This document shows, in pieces, positions 16,608-27,135 of a DNA stretch of 64,000 nt. The stretch spans positions 1,100,501-1,164,500 of the forward strand of contig NZ_FXAK01000007.1 of assembly GCF_900177515.1 (NCBI RefSeq), written 5' to 3'. Under the pieces are notes generated by a model. The model saw nothing but the letters and a program-made list of their open reading frames with translations, was not told the origin of the DNA and did no database searches. The stretch's first letter is position 1; each line of letters begins with the position of its first letter. A program made the position numbers and the translations under genes. This DNA comes from Azospirillum oryzae. GTDB taxonomy: Bacteria; Pseudomonadota; Alphaproteobacteria; Azospirillales; Azospirillaceae.

Positions 16608-17954
16608 TTGGCGATGTTCGAAAAGGTCCTGATCGCGAACCGTGGTGAGATCGCTCTGCGCATCCACCGCGCCTGCCGCGAGATGGGGATCCAGACCGTG
16701 GCGGTGCATTCCACCGCCGACGCCGACGCCATGCACGTCCGCCTCGCCGACGAAAGCGTGTGCATCGGCCCGGCGTCCGCGCGCGAAAGCTACCTCAACA
16801 TTCCGGCCATCCTGTCGGCGGCGTCGATCACCAATGTCGACGCCATCCATCCCGGCATCGGCTTCCTGTCGGAAAATGCCCAGTTCGCGGAGATGGTGGA
16901 GGAGCACGGCTTCACCTTCATCGGCCCGACGCCGGAGCATATCCGGATCATGGGCGACAAGGTCACCGCCAAGAAGACGGTGATGGAGCAGGGGCTGCCG
17001 GTGGTGCCCGGTTCCGACGGTCCGGTGACGTCGCTGGAAGATGCGGAGAAGATCGCCCACGAGACCGGCTATCCGGTGCTGATCAAGGCGGCGGCCGGCG
17101 GCGGCGGCAAGGGCATGAAGGTCGCCCGCAACCCCGACCAGTTGAAGGAAGCCTATCAGCTGGCCCGTGGCGAGGCGCGCGCCGCCTTCGGCAACGACGA
17201 GGTCTATCTGGAGAAGTATCTCGGCCATCCGCGGCACATCGAGATCCAGCTCCTGGGCGACACCCACGGCGCCTGCGTGCATTTCGGCGAGCGCGACTGC
17301 TCGGTCCAGCGCCGGCACCAGAAGGTGATCGAAGAGGCGCCGAGCCCGGCGCTGAACGCCGAACAGCGCGCCTTCATCGGCGATCTGGCGGCGAAGACCG
17401 CGGCGGCCATCGGCTATCGCGGCGTCGGCACGATGGAGTTCCTCTACGAGGACGGGCAGTTCTATTTCATCGAAATGAACACCCGCCTGCAGGTCGAACA
17501 CACCATCACCGAGATGATCACCGGCATCGATCTGGTGCGCGAGCAGATCCGCGTGGCCGCCGGCGCGCCGCTGGGCTACGGCCAGTCGGACATCCGCTTC
17601 GAAGGCCATGCCATCGAATGCCGAGTGAACGCCGAGAATCCGGAGACCTTCATCCCGTCGCCGGGCAAGATCGACGGCTATCACGCGCCGGGCGGTCTGG
17701 GCGTGCGCGTCGATTCGGCGCTCTATGATGGCTACCGCGTGCCGCCGCACTACGACAGCCTGATCGCCAAGCTGGTCGTCCACGGCACCACCCGCAACGA
17801 GTGCCTGATGCGCCTGCGCCGCTCCATCGAGGAGTATGTGATCGGCGGCATTCAGACCACGCTGCCGCTGCATGACCGCATCATCGCCCAGCAGGCCTTC
17901 ATCGACGGCAATTACGACATCCATTGGCTGGAACAGCTGATGGCGAAGTCCTGA
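16608..17954 (+). CDS. accC: Biotin carboxylase subunit of acetyl-CoA carboxylase
   Basis: 448 residues, the full length of AccC. The N-terminal domain (FEKVLIANRGEIALRI) is followed by the ATP-grasp domain with the Gly-rich loop IKAAAGGGGKGMKVA, and the catalytic region EMNTRLQVEHTITEM. It carboxylates the biotin on AccB using ATP and bicarbonate. The start at TTG 16608 has GGGG seven bases upstream; the ATG at 16614 is an alternative that removes only two residues. Last gene of the aroQ-accB-accC run, with a strong terminator about 60 bases downstream. Confidence 0.96.
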   Translation: MAMFEKVLIANRGEIALRIHRACREMGIQTVAVHSTADADAMHVRLADESVCIGPASARESYLNIPAILSAASITNVDAIHPGIGFLSENAQFAEMVEEHGFTFIGPTPEHIRIMGDKVTAKKTVMEQGLPVVPGSDGPVTSLEDAEKIAHETGYPVLIKAAAGGGGKGMKVARNPDQLKEAYQLARGEARAAFGNDEVYLEKYLGHPRHIEIQLLGDTHGACVHFGERDCSVQRRHQKVIEEAPSPALNAEQRAFIGDLAAKTAAAIGYRGVGTMEFLYEDGQFYFIEMNTRLQVEHTITEMITGIDLVREQIRVAAGAPLGYGQSDIRFEGHAIECRVNAENPETFIPSPGKIDGYHAPGGLGVRVDSALYDGYRVPPHYDSLIAKLVVHGTTRNECLMRLRRSIEEYVIGGIQTTLPLHDRIIAQQAFIDGNYDIHWLEQLMAKS

Positions 17955-18011
17955 TCCCGCCGCCTCTATATTGCATACCCGCAAATGCTGCGGCGAAATG
18001 TCGCAGTGTTG

Positions 18012-18050
18012 AAAGCCCCTCCCTCAAGTCGAGAGAGGGGCTTTTCTTTT
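18012..18050 (+). terminator. Rho-independent terminator after accC
   Basis: AAGCCCCTC (18013-18021) pairs with GAGGGGCTT (18034-18042), extended by CTC/GAG across one mismatch. The T-rich run TTTTCTTTT (18042-18050) follows directly. Confidence 0.85.
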
Positions 18051-18254
18051 ATGACATTTCGCTGATGAAGCGGGTTCTATTCACCGGCCGTGATCCGGTT
18101 CTTTGCAATCTGGCAATCCGGCGGCTCGCCCGCGCCATTTCTCGCAAACTGCGACGCCGAATGCATATGACGGCGCCGGGCGGCGGCAACCCCCGTTCCC
18201 TTCGGCCTCGCCGTCCATAGGGGTTTCCCCGGAAGGCGGCTTTCCAACCGAAAT

Positions 18255-18271
18255 GGTGTGCATGGCACACC
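18255..18271. promoter_or_regulatory. Perfect palindrome overlapping the -24 element
   Basis: GGTGTGC (18255-18261) and GCACACC (18265-18271) form a perfect 7-bp inverted repeat around ATG. The right arm covers the -24 box of the sigma-54 promoter, so a protein bound here would compete with or position RNA polymerase. The cognate regulator is unknown. Confidence 0.5.
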
Positions 18272-18278
18272 TCTTGCT
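18263..18278 (+). promoter_or_regulatory. Sigma-54 (RpoN) promoter upstream of the chemoreceptor gene
   Basis: TGGCAC (18263-18268), five bases, TTGCT (18274-18278): an exact match to the TGGCAC-N5-TTGCW consensus, with GG and GC at the required 10-base separation. It lies about 187 bases before the chemoreceptor ATG, in a 510-base gene-free stretch (17955-18464) whose only other notable feature is the accC terminator. No clear NifA site (TGT-N10-ACA) was found upstream. Confidence 0.75.
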
Positions 18279-18464
18279 GACTTGATCTGCATCAGTGCGG
18301 GGCGGTGCCTACCCAGGGTAGACGAAACTCCATTCCGTTAGCTGTGCCGTACCGTCGCTCGATTTCGGCCCCGATTTCGGCGATGTCGCGTTCCCCTGGT
18401 CCGCATCCCGGCAGCGCATCCATTGCGCTGCCGAACCTGCCCCTTGCCCGACGAGGTTCCGTCC

Positions 18465-20948
18465 ATGCGTCTCAATGAACCGATCACCGACCGCGAAATC
18501 GAGATGGAAGACGGCGTGCTGCTGGTGTCGCGAACCGACACGGGGGGCCGCATAACCTTCGTCAACAAGGCCTTCGTCGACATCAGCGGCTATGCCGAAG
18601 ACGAGTTGATCGGGGCGCCGCACAACCTGATCCGCCATCCCCACATGCCGAAGGAGGCGTTCGCCGACCTGTGGGCGACGATCAAGGGCGGGCGGCCGTG
18701 GGAAGGGCTGGTGAAGAACCGGACCAAGGCCGGCGACTTCTACTGGGTCCGCGCCAACGTCACGCCGGTGGTGGAGGACGGGACGGTGACCGGCTTCATC
18801 TCCATCCGCACCAAACCGTCGCGCGAGCAGGTAGCGGCGGCGGAACGGCTCTACGCCGACATCCGCGAAGGACGGGCCGCCCATCTGATGGTGCGCGACG
18901 GGCAGGCGGTGGCCCGCGGCGCCGCTGCGCGCCTGCGGCGTTGGACGACCAGCATCACCGGGCGGCTGACCCTGATCTTCGCCTTCATGGTCCTGTCGAT
19001 GCTGGCGGTGGGCGGCGTCACGCTGCGCGGCATGGCCGACAGCAACGCCTCGCTGAAGACGGTGTATGAGGACCGGACGGTTCCCGCCGTGCAGATCGGC
19101 GAGATCCTGGACCACATGCGCGACAATGTGCAGACGCTGCAGCACCTGATCATCGACGCCCGCGACGGCACCGATCCCAAGGTGATGGCCGGCCGCGAGC
19201 AGCGCATCTTCGCCAATGCCGCCACCATCGACCGGCTGTGGGCGGACTATCTCACCACCTATCTGACGCCCGAGGAAAAGGAACTGGCCGGGCGCTTCGC
19301 CAAACAGCGCGCTGCCTTCCTCGACGAAGGGCTGAAACCGGCGGTCGAGCTGGCGCGCCAGGGCGATTCGCTGCGGCTGGAGGTGCTGGTCCGCGACCGC
19401 ATCGATCCGCTGTTCCAGGCCGCCTTCCAGACCAACAAGGACCTGCTGCAGCTGCAGCTGACCGTGGCCCGCACCGAATATGAGGGGGCGTTGGCGGATT
19501 TCCGCTGGCATCTGGTCTTCGCGGTGGCCGCCGGGCTGGCGGTGCTGGTGGCGGCCGTGCTCTGCGGCTTCATGCTGCTGCGCACCGTGCGGCGGCCGCT
19601 TGCCGACTTCTCGGCCGATTTCGACGCCATCGCCCGCAACGACCAGGCTCACATCATCGACCTGCCGGCGGCGGTCGAATTCCATCCCATCGCCGGGCAG
19701 CTGCGTGGGCTGAAGGCCCGGCTGTGCTACGCCGTGCAGGAGCGCGTCGAGCGCGCCCGCCATGCCGACGAGGAGCGGCGCCGCGCGCTGGAGGCCATGG
19801 CCTCGACCGTGGAGCGCGAGGCCGGCCGCGCGGTGGAGGAGGTGGCCCAGCGCACCGGCGCCATGGCCAACGACGCCGAAGGCATGTCCGGCTCGGCCGA
19901 GCGGGTCAGCATCAACGCCCAGACGGTGGCATCGGCCGCGGGGCAGGCGCTGGCCAACGCCCAGACCGTCGCCGCCGCCAGCGAGCAGCTGGCCGCCTCG
20001 ATCCGCGAGATTTCCTCGCAGATCGCCCATTCCAGCGCGGTCACCCGCCGCGCGGTGGAAAGCGGCCACCACACCCAGGCCACCATCCGCTCTCTGTCGG
20101 AGACGGTGGCGAAGGTGGGCGAGGTGGTGAACCTGATCCAGTCCATCGCCGGCCAGACCAACCTGCTGGCGCTGAACGCGACCATCGAGGCGGCGCGGGC
20201 GGGGGAGGCCGGAAAGGGATTCGCCGTCGTCGCGCAGGAGGTGAAGAACCTCGCCAACCAGACCGCCTCCTCGACCGAGGAGATCACCCGCCAGATCACC
20301 GCCATCCAGTCGGTGACCGATCAGGCGGTGCAGGCGGTGGAGGAGATCGGCCGGACCATCGCCGAGATCGACCACATCGCCGGCTCGATCGCCGCGGCGA
20401 TGGAGGAGCAGTCGGCCGCCACCCAGGAGATCAGCCGCAACGTGGTGGAGACCTCCACCGCGGCGCAGGAGGTGTCGTTCCGCATCGCGGCGGTGTCGGA
20501 GGAGGCCGACCGCACCGGCGAGCAGGCGACCCAGGTCAAGCACGGTTCCGGCGACGTCGCCCGCTCCATCGAGAGCCTGCGCATGGTGCTGGTCCGCATC
20601 GTCCGCACCTCCACCGGGGATGCCGACCGCCGGCGCAAGCCGCGCTATCAGGTGGAGGAGACGGGCACGCTGCTGATCGGCGGCGACCGTCTGGCGGTGA
20701 CCGTGCGCAACCTGTCCATCGGCGGCGCCATGATCGACCCGGTGACGGCGACCGACGGCGGTTCGCTGGCGGGCGCCACCGGCAGGCTGCGCTTCGACCG
20801 CTACGGCGCCGAGACGACGGTCGCGGTCAAGGCGGTGGAGCATAACCGCATCCATCTCGCCTTCGATGGCGAGACGATGTCGCGCGACTTCGTCCGGGCC
20901 GTCGAAATCGCCACCAAGGATCGTCCGCCGGTCGACGTGGCCGCCTGA
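18465..20948 (+). CDS. Chemoreceptor with Aer-like PAS, membrane segments and C-terminal PilZ (Tlp1-like)
   Basis: 827 residues. The order is: PAS domain of the Aer kind (about 10-115; [20 protein letters not shown] and HPHMPKEAF, typical of FAD-binding redox sensors); first membrane helix (about 170-190); four-helix-bundle periplasmic region; second membrane helix (about 347-370); HAMP-like region; MCP signalling domain with the hairpin tip around [20 protein letters not shown]; and a PilZ domain with RxxxR (R723, R727) and NLSIGG (N749), the c-di-GMP-binding residues. This matches the A. brasilense energy-taxis receptor Tlp1. The ATG at 18465 has GAGG nine bases upstream. It probably senses redox or energy state and tunes output by c-di-GMP. 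A sigma-54 promoter lies upstream. Confidence 0.9.
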   Translation: MRLNEPITDREIEMEDGVLLVSRTDTGGRITFVNKAFVDISGYAEDELIGAPHNLIRHPHMPKEAFADLWATIKGGRPWEGLVKNRTKAGDFYWVRANVTPVVEDGTVTGFISIRTKPSREQVAAAERLYADIREGRAAHLMVRDGQAVARGAAARLRRWTTSITGRLTLIFAFMVLSMLAVGGVTLRGMADSNASLKTVYEDRTVPAVQIGEILDHMRDNVQTLQHLIIDARDGTDPKVMAGREQRIFANAATIDRLWADYLTTYLTPEEKELAGRFAKQRAAFLDEGLKPAVELARQGDSLRLEVLVRDRIDPLFQAAFQTNKDLLQLQLTVARTEYEGALADFRWHLVFAVAAGLAVLVAAVLCGFMLLRTVRRPLADFSADFDAIARNDQAHIIDLPAAVEFHPIAGQLRGLKARLCYAVQERVERARHADEERRRALEAMASTVEREAGRAVEEVAQRTGAMANDAEGMSGSAERVSINAQTVASAAGQALANAQTVAAASEQLAASIREISSQIAHSSAVTRRAVESGHHTQATIRSLSETVAKVGEVVNLIQSIAGQTNLLALNATIEAARAGEAGKGFAVVAQEVKNLANQTASSTEEITRQITAIQSVTDQAVQAVEEIGRTIAEIDHIAGSIAAAMEEQSAATQEISRNVVETSTAAQEVSFRIAAVSEEADRTGEQATQVKHGSGDVARSIESLRMVLVRIVRTSTGDADRRRKPRYQVEETGTLLIGGDRLAVTVRNLSIGGAMIDPVTATDGGSLAGATGRLRFDRYGAETTVAVKAVEHNRIHLAFDGETMSRDFVRAVEIATKDRPPVDVAA

Positions 20949-21161
20949 GCGGTTCCGGCGGTATCCGACGCCCCGCCAACAGTGTTCGGCACGGAAAATT
21001 TGCGTGTCGTCTCCATTCCCGGAGGTTGAGGTCCGCTCCCCTGTGACAATTTCGCAAGGAAGTCCTTAGGAACCGAAGGGCTATTATTAGGCTTGTCGCC
21101 GGGATGCTGTGCTCGCTCACGTGTCCCGCCGCTTGCACGGAATCGAGGGCCGGCCGCATCC

Positions 21162-23606
21162 ATGGTCAACACCACAGCCTTGTCCCCCCTGATGGAGTGT
21201 TCCGAGCCGCACGCCCTGCGAACCGGACGGACGCTCCGCACCCGGCTGCGCTGGCGGCGCGGCCGGCAGGCATCGGCGGTTCCCCGCCTGTATCAGGCGA
21301 CCGACGCCGCCGGCGATGGGGTGTGGGATTGGGACATGGCCAGCGGCGCGGTGTGGTACAGCCCGCGATGGCAGACGATGCTGGGCTTCGCGCCGGGCGA
21401 GGTGCCGCCGCATGTCGATTTCTGGCGCTCCCGCGTGCATCCCGAGGATCTGCCGCTGGTCGAGTCGGCGCTGGCGGCGCATCTGGCCGGCGAGCGCCCG
21501 GTCTATGAATGCGAGCATCGGGTCCTCACCAAATCGGGTGCGTGGCTGTGGATTCTCGACCGCGGCCGGGTGGTGGCGTGGAATGCGGAGGGGCGTCCGT
21601 CCTGCATGATCGGCACCCATGTCGATATCTCCGCCCGCAAACGGATCGAGGAGGAGTTGGCCGAGAGCCGGATGCAGCTGGACGCCATTCTCGACAACGC
21701 GCCGGTGGGGGTCCTGCTGGTCGACCGCGACCGGGTGATCCGCCGCGTCAACAAGTCGGTGGCCGCCACCTTCCAGCACCGGCTGAAGGACATCGTCGGC
21801 TGCAGCGCCCGCGTCATCTACGGCGACGACCGGGTGTTCGAGGAGGTGGGGCGCCGCGCCTATCCGCGGATGCAGGCCGGCGGCCAGTTCGACGAGGAGG
21901 TGGTGATGCGCCGCGCCGACGGCGCCGACATCCGCTGCCGTCTGATCGGCCGGTCGGTTAAAGTGGGCGATCCCGCCCGCGGCTATGTCTGGGTGGTGGA
22001 GGACGTCACCGTCCGCTGGCGCGCCGAACAGGCGCTGAACGACCGCGCCGGCTTCCAGCGCGTACTACTGGACACGGTGCCGGTGCCGATTTTCGTGCAG
22101 GACGTGATGGGCCATTACGTCGACGCCAACAGCGCCTTCGAACGCTGGATGGGCATCGACCGGCAGGCGCTGTTCGGCCGCACCGTCTTCGATCTCGCCC
22201 CGCCGCACATCGCCGAGGCGGACGAGGCGGCGGATAAGGCCCTGCTGGCCGACCAGAAGCCGCAGAGCTACGAGACGCAACTGCGCTCCGCCGACGGGAC
22301 TCTGCGTGACGTGCTGTTCTCCAAGGCCGTCTATTGCCGGACGGGCGGCAAGCCGGCCGGAATCGTCGGCGCGGTGATGGACATCAGCGAGCGCAAGCAT
22401 GCCGAACAGGCCCTGCTGGAACGTCAGCAGCTGTTCGAGCAGATTTTCGTCGCCAGCTGCGCGGTGAAGCTGCTGATCGACCCGGCGGACGGGCGGATCG
22501 TCGACGCCAACCCGGCGGCGGCGGAGTTCTACGGCTATCCGCTCGACCGGCTGCGCAGCATGCATATCCAGGACATCAACGCCGCCCCGCGCACCGAGGT
22601 GGAGCGGAACCTGCATCACGCCGGCAGCGCCGGGCAGCGGCATTTCCAGTTCCGCCACCGGCTGGCCTCCGGCGACATTCGCGATGTCGAGGTCTATATC
22701 AGCAACATCGTCGTGCATGGCCGCACCCTGCTGATGTCGCTGGTCCACGACATCACCGAACGCTGCCTCGCCGCTGCAGCCCTTCGCCGCAAGACGCGCG
22801 AGCTTGAACGCTCCAACGCCGAGCTGGAGGCCTTCGCCTACGTCGCCTCGCACGACCTGCGCCAGCCGCTGCGCGTCATCAACAGCTACCTGACCCTGCT
22901 GGAGCGTGGCTTGGGCAAGTCGCTGGACGAGGAAGGGCGGGAGTGCATCGACTTTGCCCGCGACGGCGCCCAGCGCATGGACCGGCTGATCGTCGATCTG
23001 CTGGAATATTCGCGGGTCGGGCGCAAGGCCAAGCCCTTCCGCCCGGTGCCGCTGGAGGAGCCGCTGCGTCTCGCCCTGCTGAACCTGGAGGTGGCGGTGC
23101 AGGATGCCGGCGCCACGGTGACCGTCGAGATGGCCGGCGATGGTAAGCCGCCGGCGGTGGCCGGTGACGACAACGAGCTGATGCGGCTGTTCCAGAACCT
23201 GATCGGCAACGCGGTGAAGTACCGCGAGCCCGGCCGGCCACCCATCGTGCGCGTCGCCGTCGCGGCGGATCGGCAGGACGGCGCCGCGGTCTGGCGGATC
23301 GACATCCGCGACAACGGCATCGGCATCGCCGCCGAGGACCGCGAGCGCGTCTTCGGCATCTTCCAGCGGCTGCACCGCCGCGACGAATATGAGGGCACCG
23401 GCGTCGGTCTGGCGGTCTGCAAGAAGATCGTAGAGCATCACGGCGGCCGGCTGTGGGTCGACGACCTTCCTGCGGATGGGGCGGACGACCTGCGCGACGA
23501 GAACGGGCGCCCCTGCGGCAGCCTGTTCCGCTTGGTGCTGCCGGCCCTGGATGGGCAAGAGGAGAGGGGGGACGGAAAGGGCGGAGGAGCCCCGAGCCCG
23601 CCATGA
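21162..23606 (+). CDS. Multi-PAS sensor histidine kinase, phytochrome-type core
   Basis: 814 residues, no membrane helices, so cytoplasmic. Four PAS/PAC units occupy about residues 25-540, each ending in a D[IV][ST]-type PAC motif (VDISARKRIEEE, EDVTVRWRAEQA, MDISERKHAEQA, HDITERCLAAA). They are followed by HisKA with phosphoacceptor H564 in VASHDLRQPLRVI and a HATPase_c domain (N-box LFQNLIGNAVKY, then DNGIGIAAEDRERVFGIFQR, then GTGVGLAVCKKIVEHHGG). This kinase class usually works with Rcp1-type receivers, and one is encoded two genes downstream. The start ATG at 21162 is chosen from several; the ATG at 21192 is possible. It ends in ATGA, overlapping the next kinase by four bases. Confidence 0.9.
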   Translation: MVNTTALSPLMECSEPHALRTGRTLRTRLRWRRGRQASAVPRLYQATDAAGDGVWDWDMASGAVWYSPRWQTMLGFAPGEVPPHVDFWRSRVHPEDLPLVESALAAHLAGERPVYECEHRVLTKSGAWLWILDRGRVVAWNAEGRPSCMIGTHVDISARKRIEEELAESRMQLDAILDNAPVGVLLVDRDRVIRRVNKSVAATFQHRLKDIVGCSARVIYGDDRVFEEVGRRAYPRMQAGGQFDEEVVMRRADGADIRCRLIGRSVKVGDPARGYVWVVEDVTVRWRAEQALNDRAGFQRVLLDTVPVPIFVQDVMGHYVDANSAFERWMGIDRQALFGRTVFDLAPPHIAEADEAADKALLADQKPQSYETQLRSADGTLRDVLFSKAVYCRTGGKPAGIVGAVMDISERKHAEQALLERQQLFEQIFVASCAVKLLIDPADGRIVDANPAAAEFYGYPLDRLRSMHIQDINAAPRTEVERNLHHAGSAGQRHFQFRHRLASGDIRDVEVYISNIVVHGRTLLMSLVHDITERCLAAAALRRKTRELERSNAELEAFAYVASHDLRQPLRVINSYLTLLERGLGKSLDEEGRECIDFARDGAQRMDRLIVDLLEYSRVGRKAKPFRPVPLEEPLRLALLNLEVAVQDAGATVTVEMAGDGKPPAVAGDDNELMRLFQNLIGNAVKYREPGRPPIVRVAVAADRQDGAAVWRIDIRDNGIGIAAEDRERVFGIFQRLHRRDEYEGTGVGLAVCKKIVEHHGGRLWVDDLPADGADDLRDENGRPCGSLFRLVLPALDGQEERGDGKGGGAPSPP

Positions 23607-25249
23607 CGGTGCCGTCTTCGCCCGCCATGCGCCGGCCGCTTCCGGCCGCTTTGCGCCGGCTGCTGTCCGCCGGACGGCGCATCTGGAAACTTGCGGCCCT
23701 CCAGTCGGCGGTGACGCTGGTGCTGGCGGTGGGCTATGTCTGGATGAGCGACGTCTACATCCGCGTCGAAGTGGCCGAATACCGCGCCGGCGCGGCGCTG
23801 ACCGCCTCCTCGCTGGCCAGCACCCTGTCGAGCGCGCTGAACGAGCGTCTCGCCCTGGTCCGCGGTCTGACCGCCTTTGTCGAGGTTGCCTCCGGCGCCG
23901 GGAACCTCGCCGACCAGTTCCCGCGCTATGCGGAAAGCCTGCGGCGGTCGGTGGTGGGGGTGCGCAACATCTCCGCCGCCCCGGATTTCGTCGTCCGCAT
24001 CGTCTATCCGGTGGAAGGCAACAGGAAGGTCCTGGGCAACGACCTGTTGAAGGATCCCCGTCCGGGCTTCGCCGAGACGGTGCAGCGCGCGATCATCAGC
24101 CGCGACGTGACCATCCACGGCCCGGTCGACCTGCTGCAGGGCGGGCAGGGGCTGATCGCCCGTCAGATCGTCTACGGACCGGACAAGCCGTGGGGCGCCG
24201 TCGGGCTGGTGTTCGACGTCGGCGCCATTCTGGACGAGGTGCGCTTCGACCGGGTGCCGCCGCATTTGGGCTTCGCCCTGGTGACCGATTCCGGGCAGCG
24301 GGTGGCGGGCGACACGTCGGTGCTGAGGAACGACCCGCTGGTCGAGCGGATCAACCTGCCGGAGGGCCACTGGGAACTGGCGCTGGCACCCCGCAGCAGC
24401 TGGGAGGCGCTTGCCCATGCCGACCCGACCTTCCGCGGGTTCCAGGCCGCCTTCCTGCTGCTGGCCCTGCTGACCGAGGCGATCACCTTCATGGCGGTCA
24501 GCCGCCGCTATTCTCTGGAACGGCAGGTCGACCTGCGCACCGCCGAGCTTGGCCGCGCCAAGAACGAGCTGGAACAGTTCGCCTATGCCGCCGCCCACGA
24601 CCTGCAGGAACCGCTGCGCGCCATCGCCAGCTATGCCCAGCTTCTGGAGAAGCAGCAGAAGGGCAGGCTGGACGAGGAGAGCGAAGGCTTCATCCGCGAG
24701 ATCGTCGAGGGCGCCGGCCGGCTGAAGATGCTGCTGCGCGACGTGCAGCTTTTCCTGGCGGAGGACCGGGTGCCGCTGGGCGGCGGCGTCGTGCCGGCGG
24801 GCGACGCGCTGAAGGCCGCCCTGACCGCGCTGAAGCGGCGCATCGCCGAAGCCGGGGCCACCGTGACGGCGGCGGACCTGCCGGAGGTGCGGGGCGACGA
24901 GCGGCGCCTGCGCGAGATCTTCATCGTGCTGATCGGCAACGCCATCGAATACCGCCATCCCGACCGCGCGGCGGAGGTCCACGTCTCCCATCGCCGGGCC
25001 GACGGCCATGACGTGATCGACGTGCGCGACAACGGGATCGGCATCGACCCGCGCTACCGCGACCAGATTTTCGAGGTGTTCCGGCGCCTGCATTCGCGGG
25101 ACGAGCATCCCGGCACCGGCATGGGGCTGGCCATCGCCCGCAAGATGGCGGAGCGGCTGGGCGGCCGCATCACCGTCGCCTCCAGCCCCGGCCTCGGCAG
25201 CGTCTTTTCCATCCATCTGCCCACCCCCGCCTTCCGAGGATTTTCCTGA
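23603..25249 (+). CDS. Membrane sensor histidine kinase with CHASE-like periplasmic domain
   Basis: 548 residues. A membrane helix at about 28-48 ([19 protein letters not shown]), a periplasmic CHASE-like sensor (about 60-285; [17 protein letters not shown] and [17 protein letters not shown] fit the CHASE pattern), a second helix (about 283-300), HisKA with H332 in [13 protein letters not shown], and HATPase_c ([48 protein letters not shown]). CHASE domains bind small extracellular ligands; which one is unknown. It overlaps the preceding kinase by ATGA and the following receiver by one base, indicating translational coupling. The kinase core closely resembles that of the preceding gene. Confidence 0.9.
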   Translation: MTVPSSPAMRRPLPAALRRLLSAGRRIWKLAALQSAVTLVLAVGYVWMSDVYIRVEVAEYRAGAALTASSLASTLSSALNERLALVRGLTAFVEVASGAGNLADQFPRYAESLRRSVVGVRNISAAPDFVVRIVYPVEGNRKVLGNDLLKDPRPGFAETVQRAIISRDVTIHGPVDLLQGGQGLIARQIVYGPDKPWGAVGLVFDVGAILDEVRFDRVPPHLGFALVTDSGQRVAGDTSVLRNDPLVERINLPEGHWELALAPRSSWEALAHADPTFRGFQAAFLLLALLTEAITFMAVSRRYSLERQVDLRTAELGRAKNELEQFAYAAAHDLQEPLRAIASYAQLLEKQQKGRLDEESEGFIREIVEGAGRLKMLLRDVQLFLAEDRVPLGGGVVPAGDALKAALTALKRRIAEAGATVTAADLPEVRGDERRLREIFIVLIGNAIEYRHPDRAAEVHVSHRRADGHDVIDVRDNGIGIDPRYRDQIFEVFRRLHSRDEHPGTGMGLAIARKMAERLGGRITVASSPGLGSVFSIHLPTPAFRGFS

Positions 25250-25686
25250 TGCAGGACCTGACCACCCCCTTCGAGATCCTGCTGGTCGAGGACGATCCGG
25301 CCGACGCCGGCCTCGCCAAGCGCGCTTTGCGCGACGGGCGCATCCTGTGCAACGTCGGTCATGTCCGCGACGGGGTGGAGGCGATGGAGTATCTGCGCCG
25401 TCAGGGCTCCTTCGCCGGCGCCGCCCGCCCGGACCTGATCCTGCTCGACCTGAACATGCCGCGGATGGACGGCCGGGAAGTGCTGCAGGAACTCAAGGCG
25501 GACGACGAGCTGAAGACCATTCCGGTGGTGATCCTCACCACATCCGACGTCGACCGCGACGTCAACGCCAGCTATCTGCTGGGCGCCAACAGCTTCATCA
25601 CCAAGCCGATGGACATGGACGCCTTCTTCGATGCGGTGAAGAGCATCGAGGAATACTGGTTCCGCGTCGTCCGGCTGCCGCGGTGA
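25249..25686 (+). CDS. Rcp1-type single-domain response regulator
   Basis: 145 residues: one receiver domain with acidic pocket [11 protein letters not shown], phosphoacceptor Asp in [13 protein letters not shown], and conserved Lys in ITKPMD. The insertion before the acceptor and the C-terminal SIEEYWF element are typical of Rcp1, the partner of phytochrome-like kinases. There is no output domain, so it likely acts by protein contact or phosphorelay. Its ATG overlaps the stop of the CHASE kinase (TGATG), which makes that kinase its likeliest partner. Confidence 0.9.
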   Translation: MQDLTTPFEILLVEDDPADAGLAKRALRDGRILCNVGHVRDGVEAMEYLRRQGSFAGAARPDLILLDLNMPRMDGREVLQELKADDELKTIPVVILTTSDVDRDVNASYLLGANSFITKPMDMDAFFDAVKSIEEYWFRVVRLPR

Positions 25687-25698
25687 GGGAGGTCCGCC

Positions 25699-27102
25699 AT
25701 GTCCATCGCCTTATCCGGCAAGCCGCTCTTATCCGACACCTCCGACCGGGAGGACGGCCGCACCGCCATCCTGCTGGTCGAGGATGACGATGCCGACGCG
25801 CGGCTGGTCACCCGGTCGCTGACTCCCTATGCCCGCCGCGCCGGCGTGGCGCGCGCCACCTCGCTGAAGGAGGCGCGGGCGTGGCTGCACCGCAATGCCT
25901 GCGACGTCGTGCTTCTCGACCTGTCGCTGCCCGACAGTTTCGGGCTGGAGACGGTGACGCGCCTGCATGCCGACGCGCCGTCGCTGCCGCTGGTGGTGCT
26001 GACCGGCTACGACGACGAGGATTTCGCGCTGGATATCCTCGCCCACGGCGCCCAGGACTATCTGGTCAAGGGGCAGACCGACGGGCCGCTGATGTGGCGC
26101 GCCGTCCAGCACGCCATGGCCCGCAAGCGGCTGGAGGAGGAGCTGCGCCTGTCGGAGGAGCGGCTGCAGGGCATCATCGGGCTGGCGCAGGACGCCATCC
26201 TGACCACCGACGCCAACCTGAACATCACCCTGTTCAACCGGGCGGCGGAAAGCCTGTTCGGCTATGACGCCGACGACATCCTGGGCCGTCCGCTGGCTCT
26301 GCTGATCCCCGAACGCTTCCGGCCGGACCATGAGGCGCACATCGCCGATTTCAGCGTGTCGGAGCTTCAGGCCCGGGTGATGACCAACCGGCGCGAGGTT
26401 CTGGGCCTGACCGCCGACGGCCGGGAATTCCCGGCGGAGGTCTCGATCGCCAAGCTGCACCATACCCACGGCCTGCTGTTCACCGCCGTGATCCGCGACG
26501 TGTCGGAACGCAAGCGGGTGGAGAGCGAACTGCGCCGCATGGCGACCACCGATCCGCTGACCGGGCTGAACAACCGCCGCCGCTTCATGGAGCTGGCGGA
26601 GGTCGAGATGGCGCGGCTGCGCCGCTATGGCCGGGCGGTGTCGGTGCTGATGCTGGACATCGACCGCTTCAAGGCGATCAACGACACCCACGGCCATGCG
26701 GTGGGCGACCATGCCCTGGTCACGCTGGCGGAGATCTGCCGCGACGAGCTGCGCGATACCGACCACATCGGCCGGCTGGGCGGCGAGGAGTTCGCCATCA
26801 TCCTGCCGGAAACCCCGCTGGCTTCGGCGGCGGAGGTGGCCGAACGGCTGCGCCAGCGTCTGGCGCTGGCCGAGGTGCCGATCGTCCCCGGCGACCAGGG
26901 CCAGGGGTGCCTGCGCATGACCGTCAGCATCGGCGTCGCCATGTGCGGCGACGAGGATTCCAGCATCGAACGCGCGCTGGGCCGCGCCGACCGGGCGCTC
27001 TATGAGGCGAAGGCGGCGGGCCGCAACCGCGTGGTCATCAGCGACGGCTATCCCGGTCCGGCCTTCGCCTCCGCGTCCGGTCCCATCTCGATCGCGAGCT
27101 GA
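25699..27102 (+). CDS. Response regulator with receiver, PAS and GGDEF domains (diguanylate cyclase)
   Basis: 467 residues. The receiver domain (about 23-140) has AILLVEDDDADARL, acceptor Asp in VVLLDLSLPDSFG and Lys in YLVKGQ. A PAS domain (about 150-280) carries GLAQDAILTTDANLNITLFN. The GGDEF domain (about 295-455) has an intact active site GGEEF at 361-365 and an upstream RxxD (352-355) at the exact I-site spacing for product inhibition. It should make c-di-GMP in response to phosphorylation by one of the adjacent kinases. The PilZ domain of the chemoreceptor encoded 5 kb upstream is a plausible reader of that signal. It follows the Rcp1-type gene by 12 bases. Confidence 0.92.
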   Translation: MSIALSGKPLLSDTSDREDGRTAILLVEDDDADARLVTRSLTPYARRAGVARATSLKEARAWLHRNACDVVLLDLSLPDSFGLETVTRLHADAPSLPLVVLTGYDDEDFALDILAHGAQDYLVKGQTDGPLMWRAVQHAMARKRLEEELRLSEERLQGIIGLAQDAILTTDANLNITLFNRAAESLFGYDADDILGRPLALLIPERFRPDHEAHIADFSVSELQARVMTNRREVLGLTADGREFPAEVSIAKLHHTHGLLFTAVIRDVSERKRVESELRRMATTDPLTGLNNRRRFMELAEVEMARLRRYGRAVSVLMLDIDRFKAINDTHGHAVGDHALVTLAEICRDELRDTDHIGRLGGEEFAIILPETPLASAAEVAERLRQRLALAEVPIVPGDQGQGCLRMTVSIGVAMCGDEDSSIERALGRADRALYEAKAAGRNRVVISDGYPGPAFASASGPISIAS

Positions 27103-27135
27103 CGGCATGTTCGAGGAAAAAGGACCGACGGACCC

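Noticed and set aside
18049..18270. Short Arg-rich open frames between accC and the chemoreceptor
   Set aside because: They lack ribosome-binding sites and family likeness, and overlap the terminator and the sigma-54 promoter.
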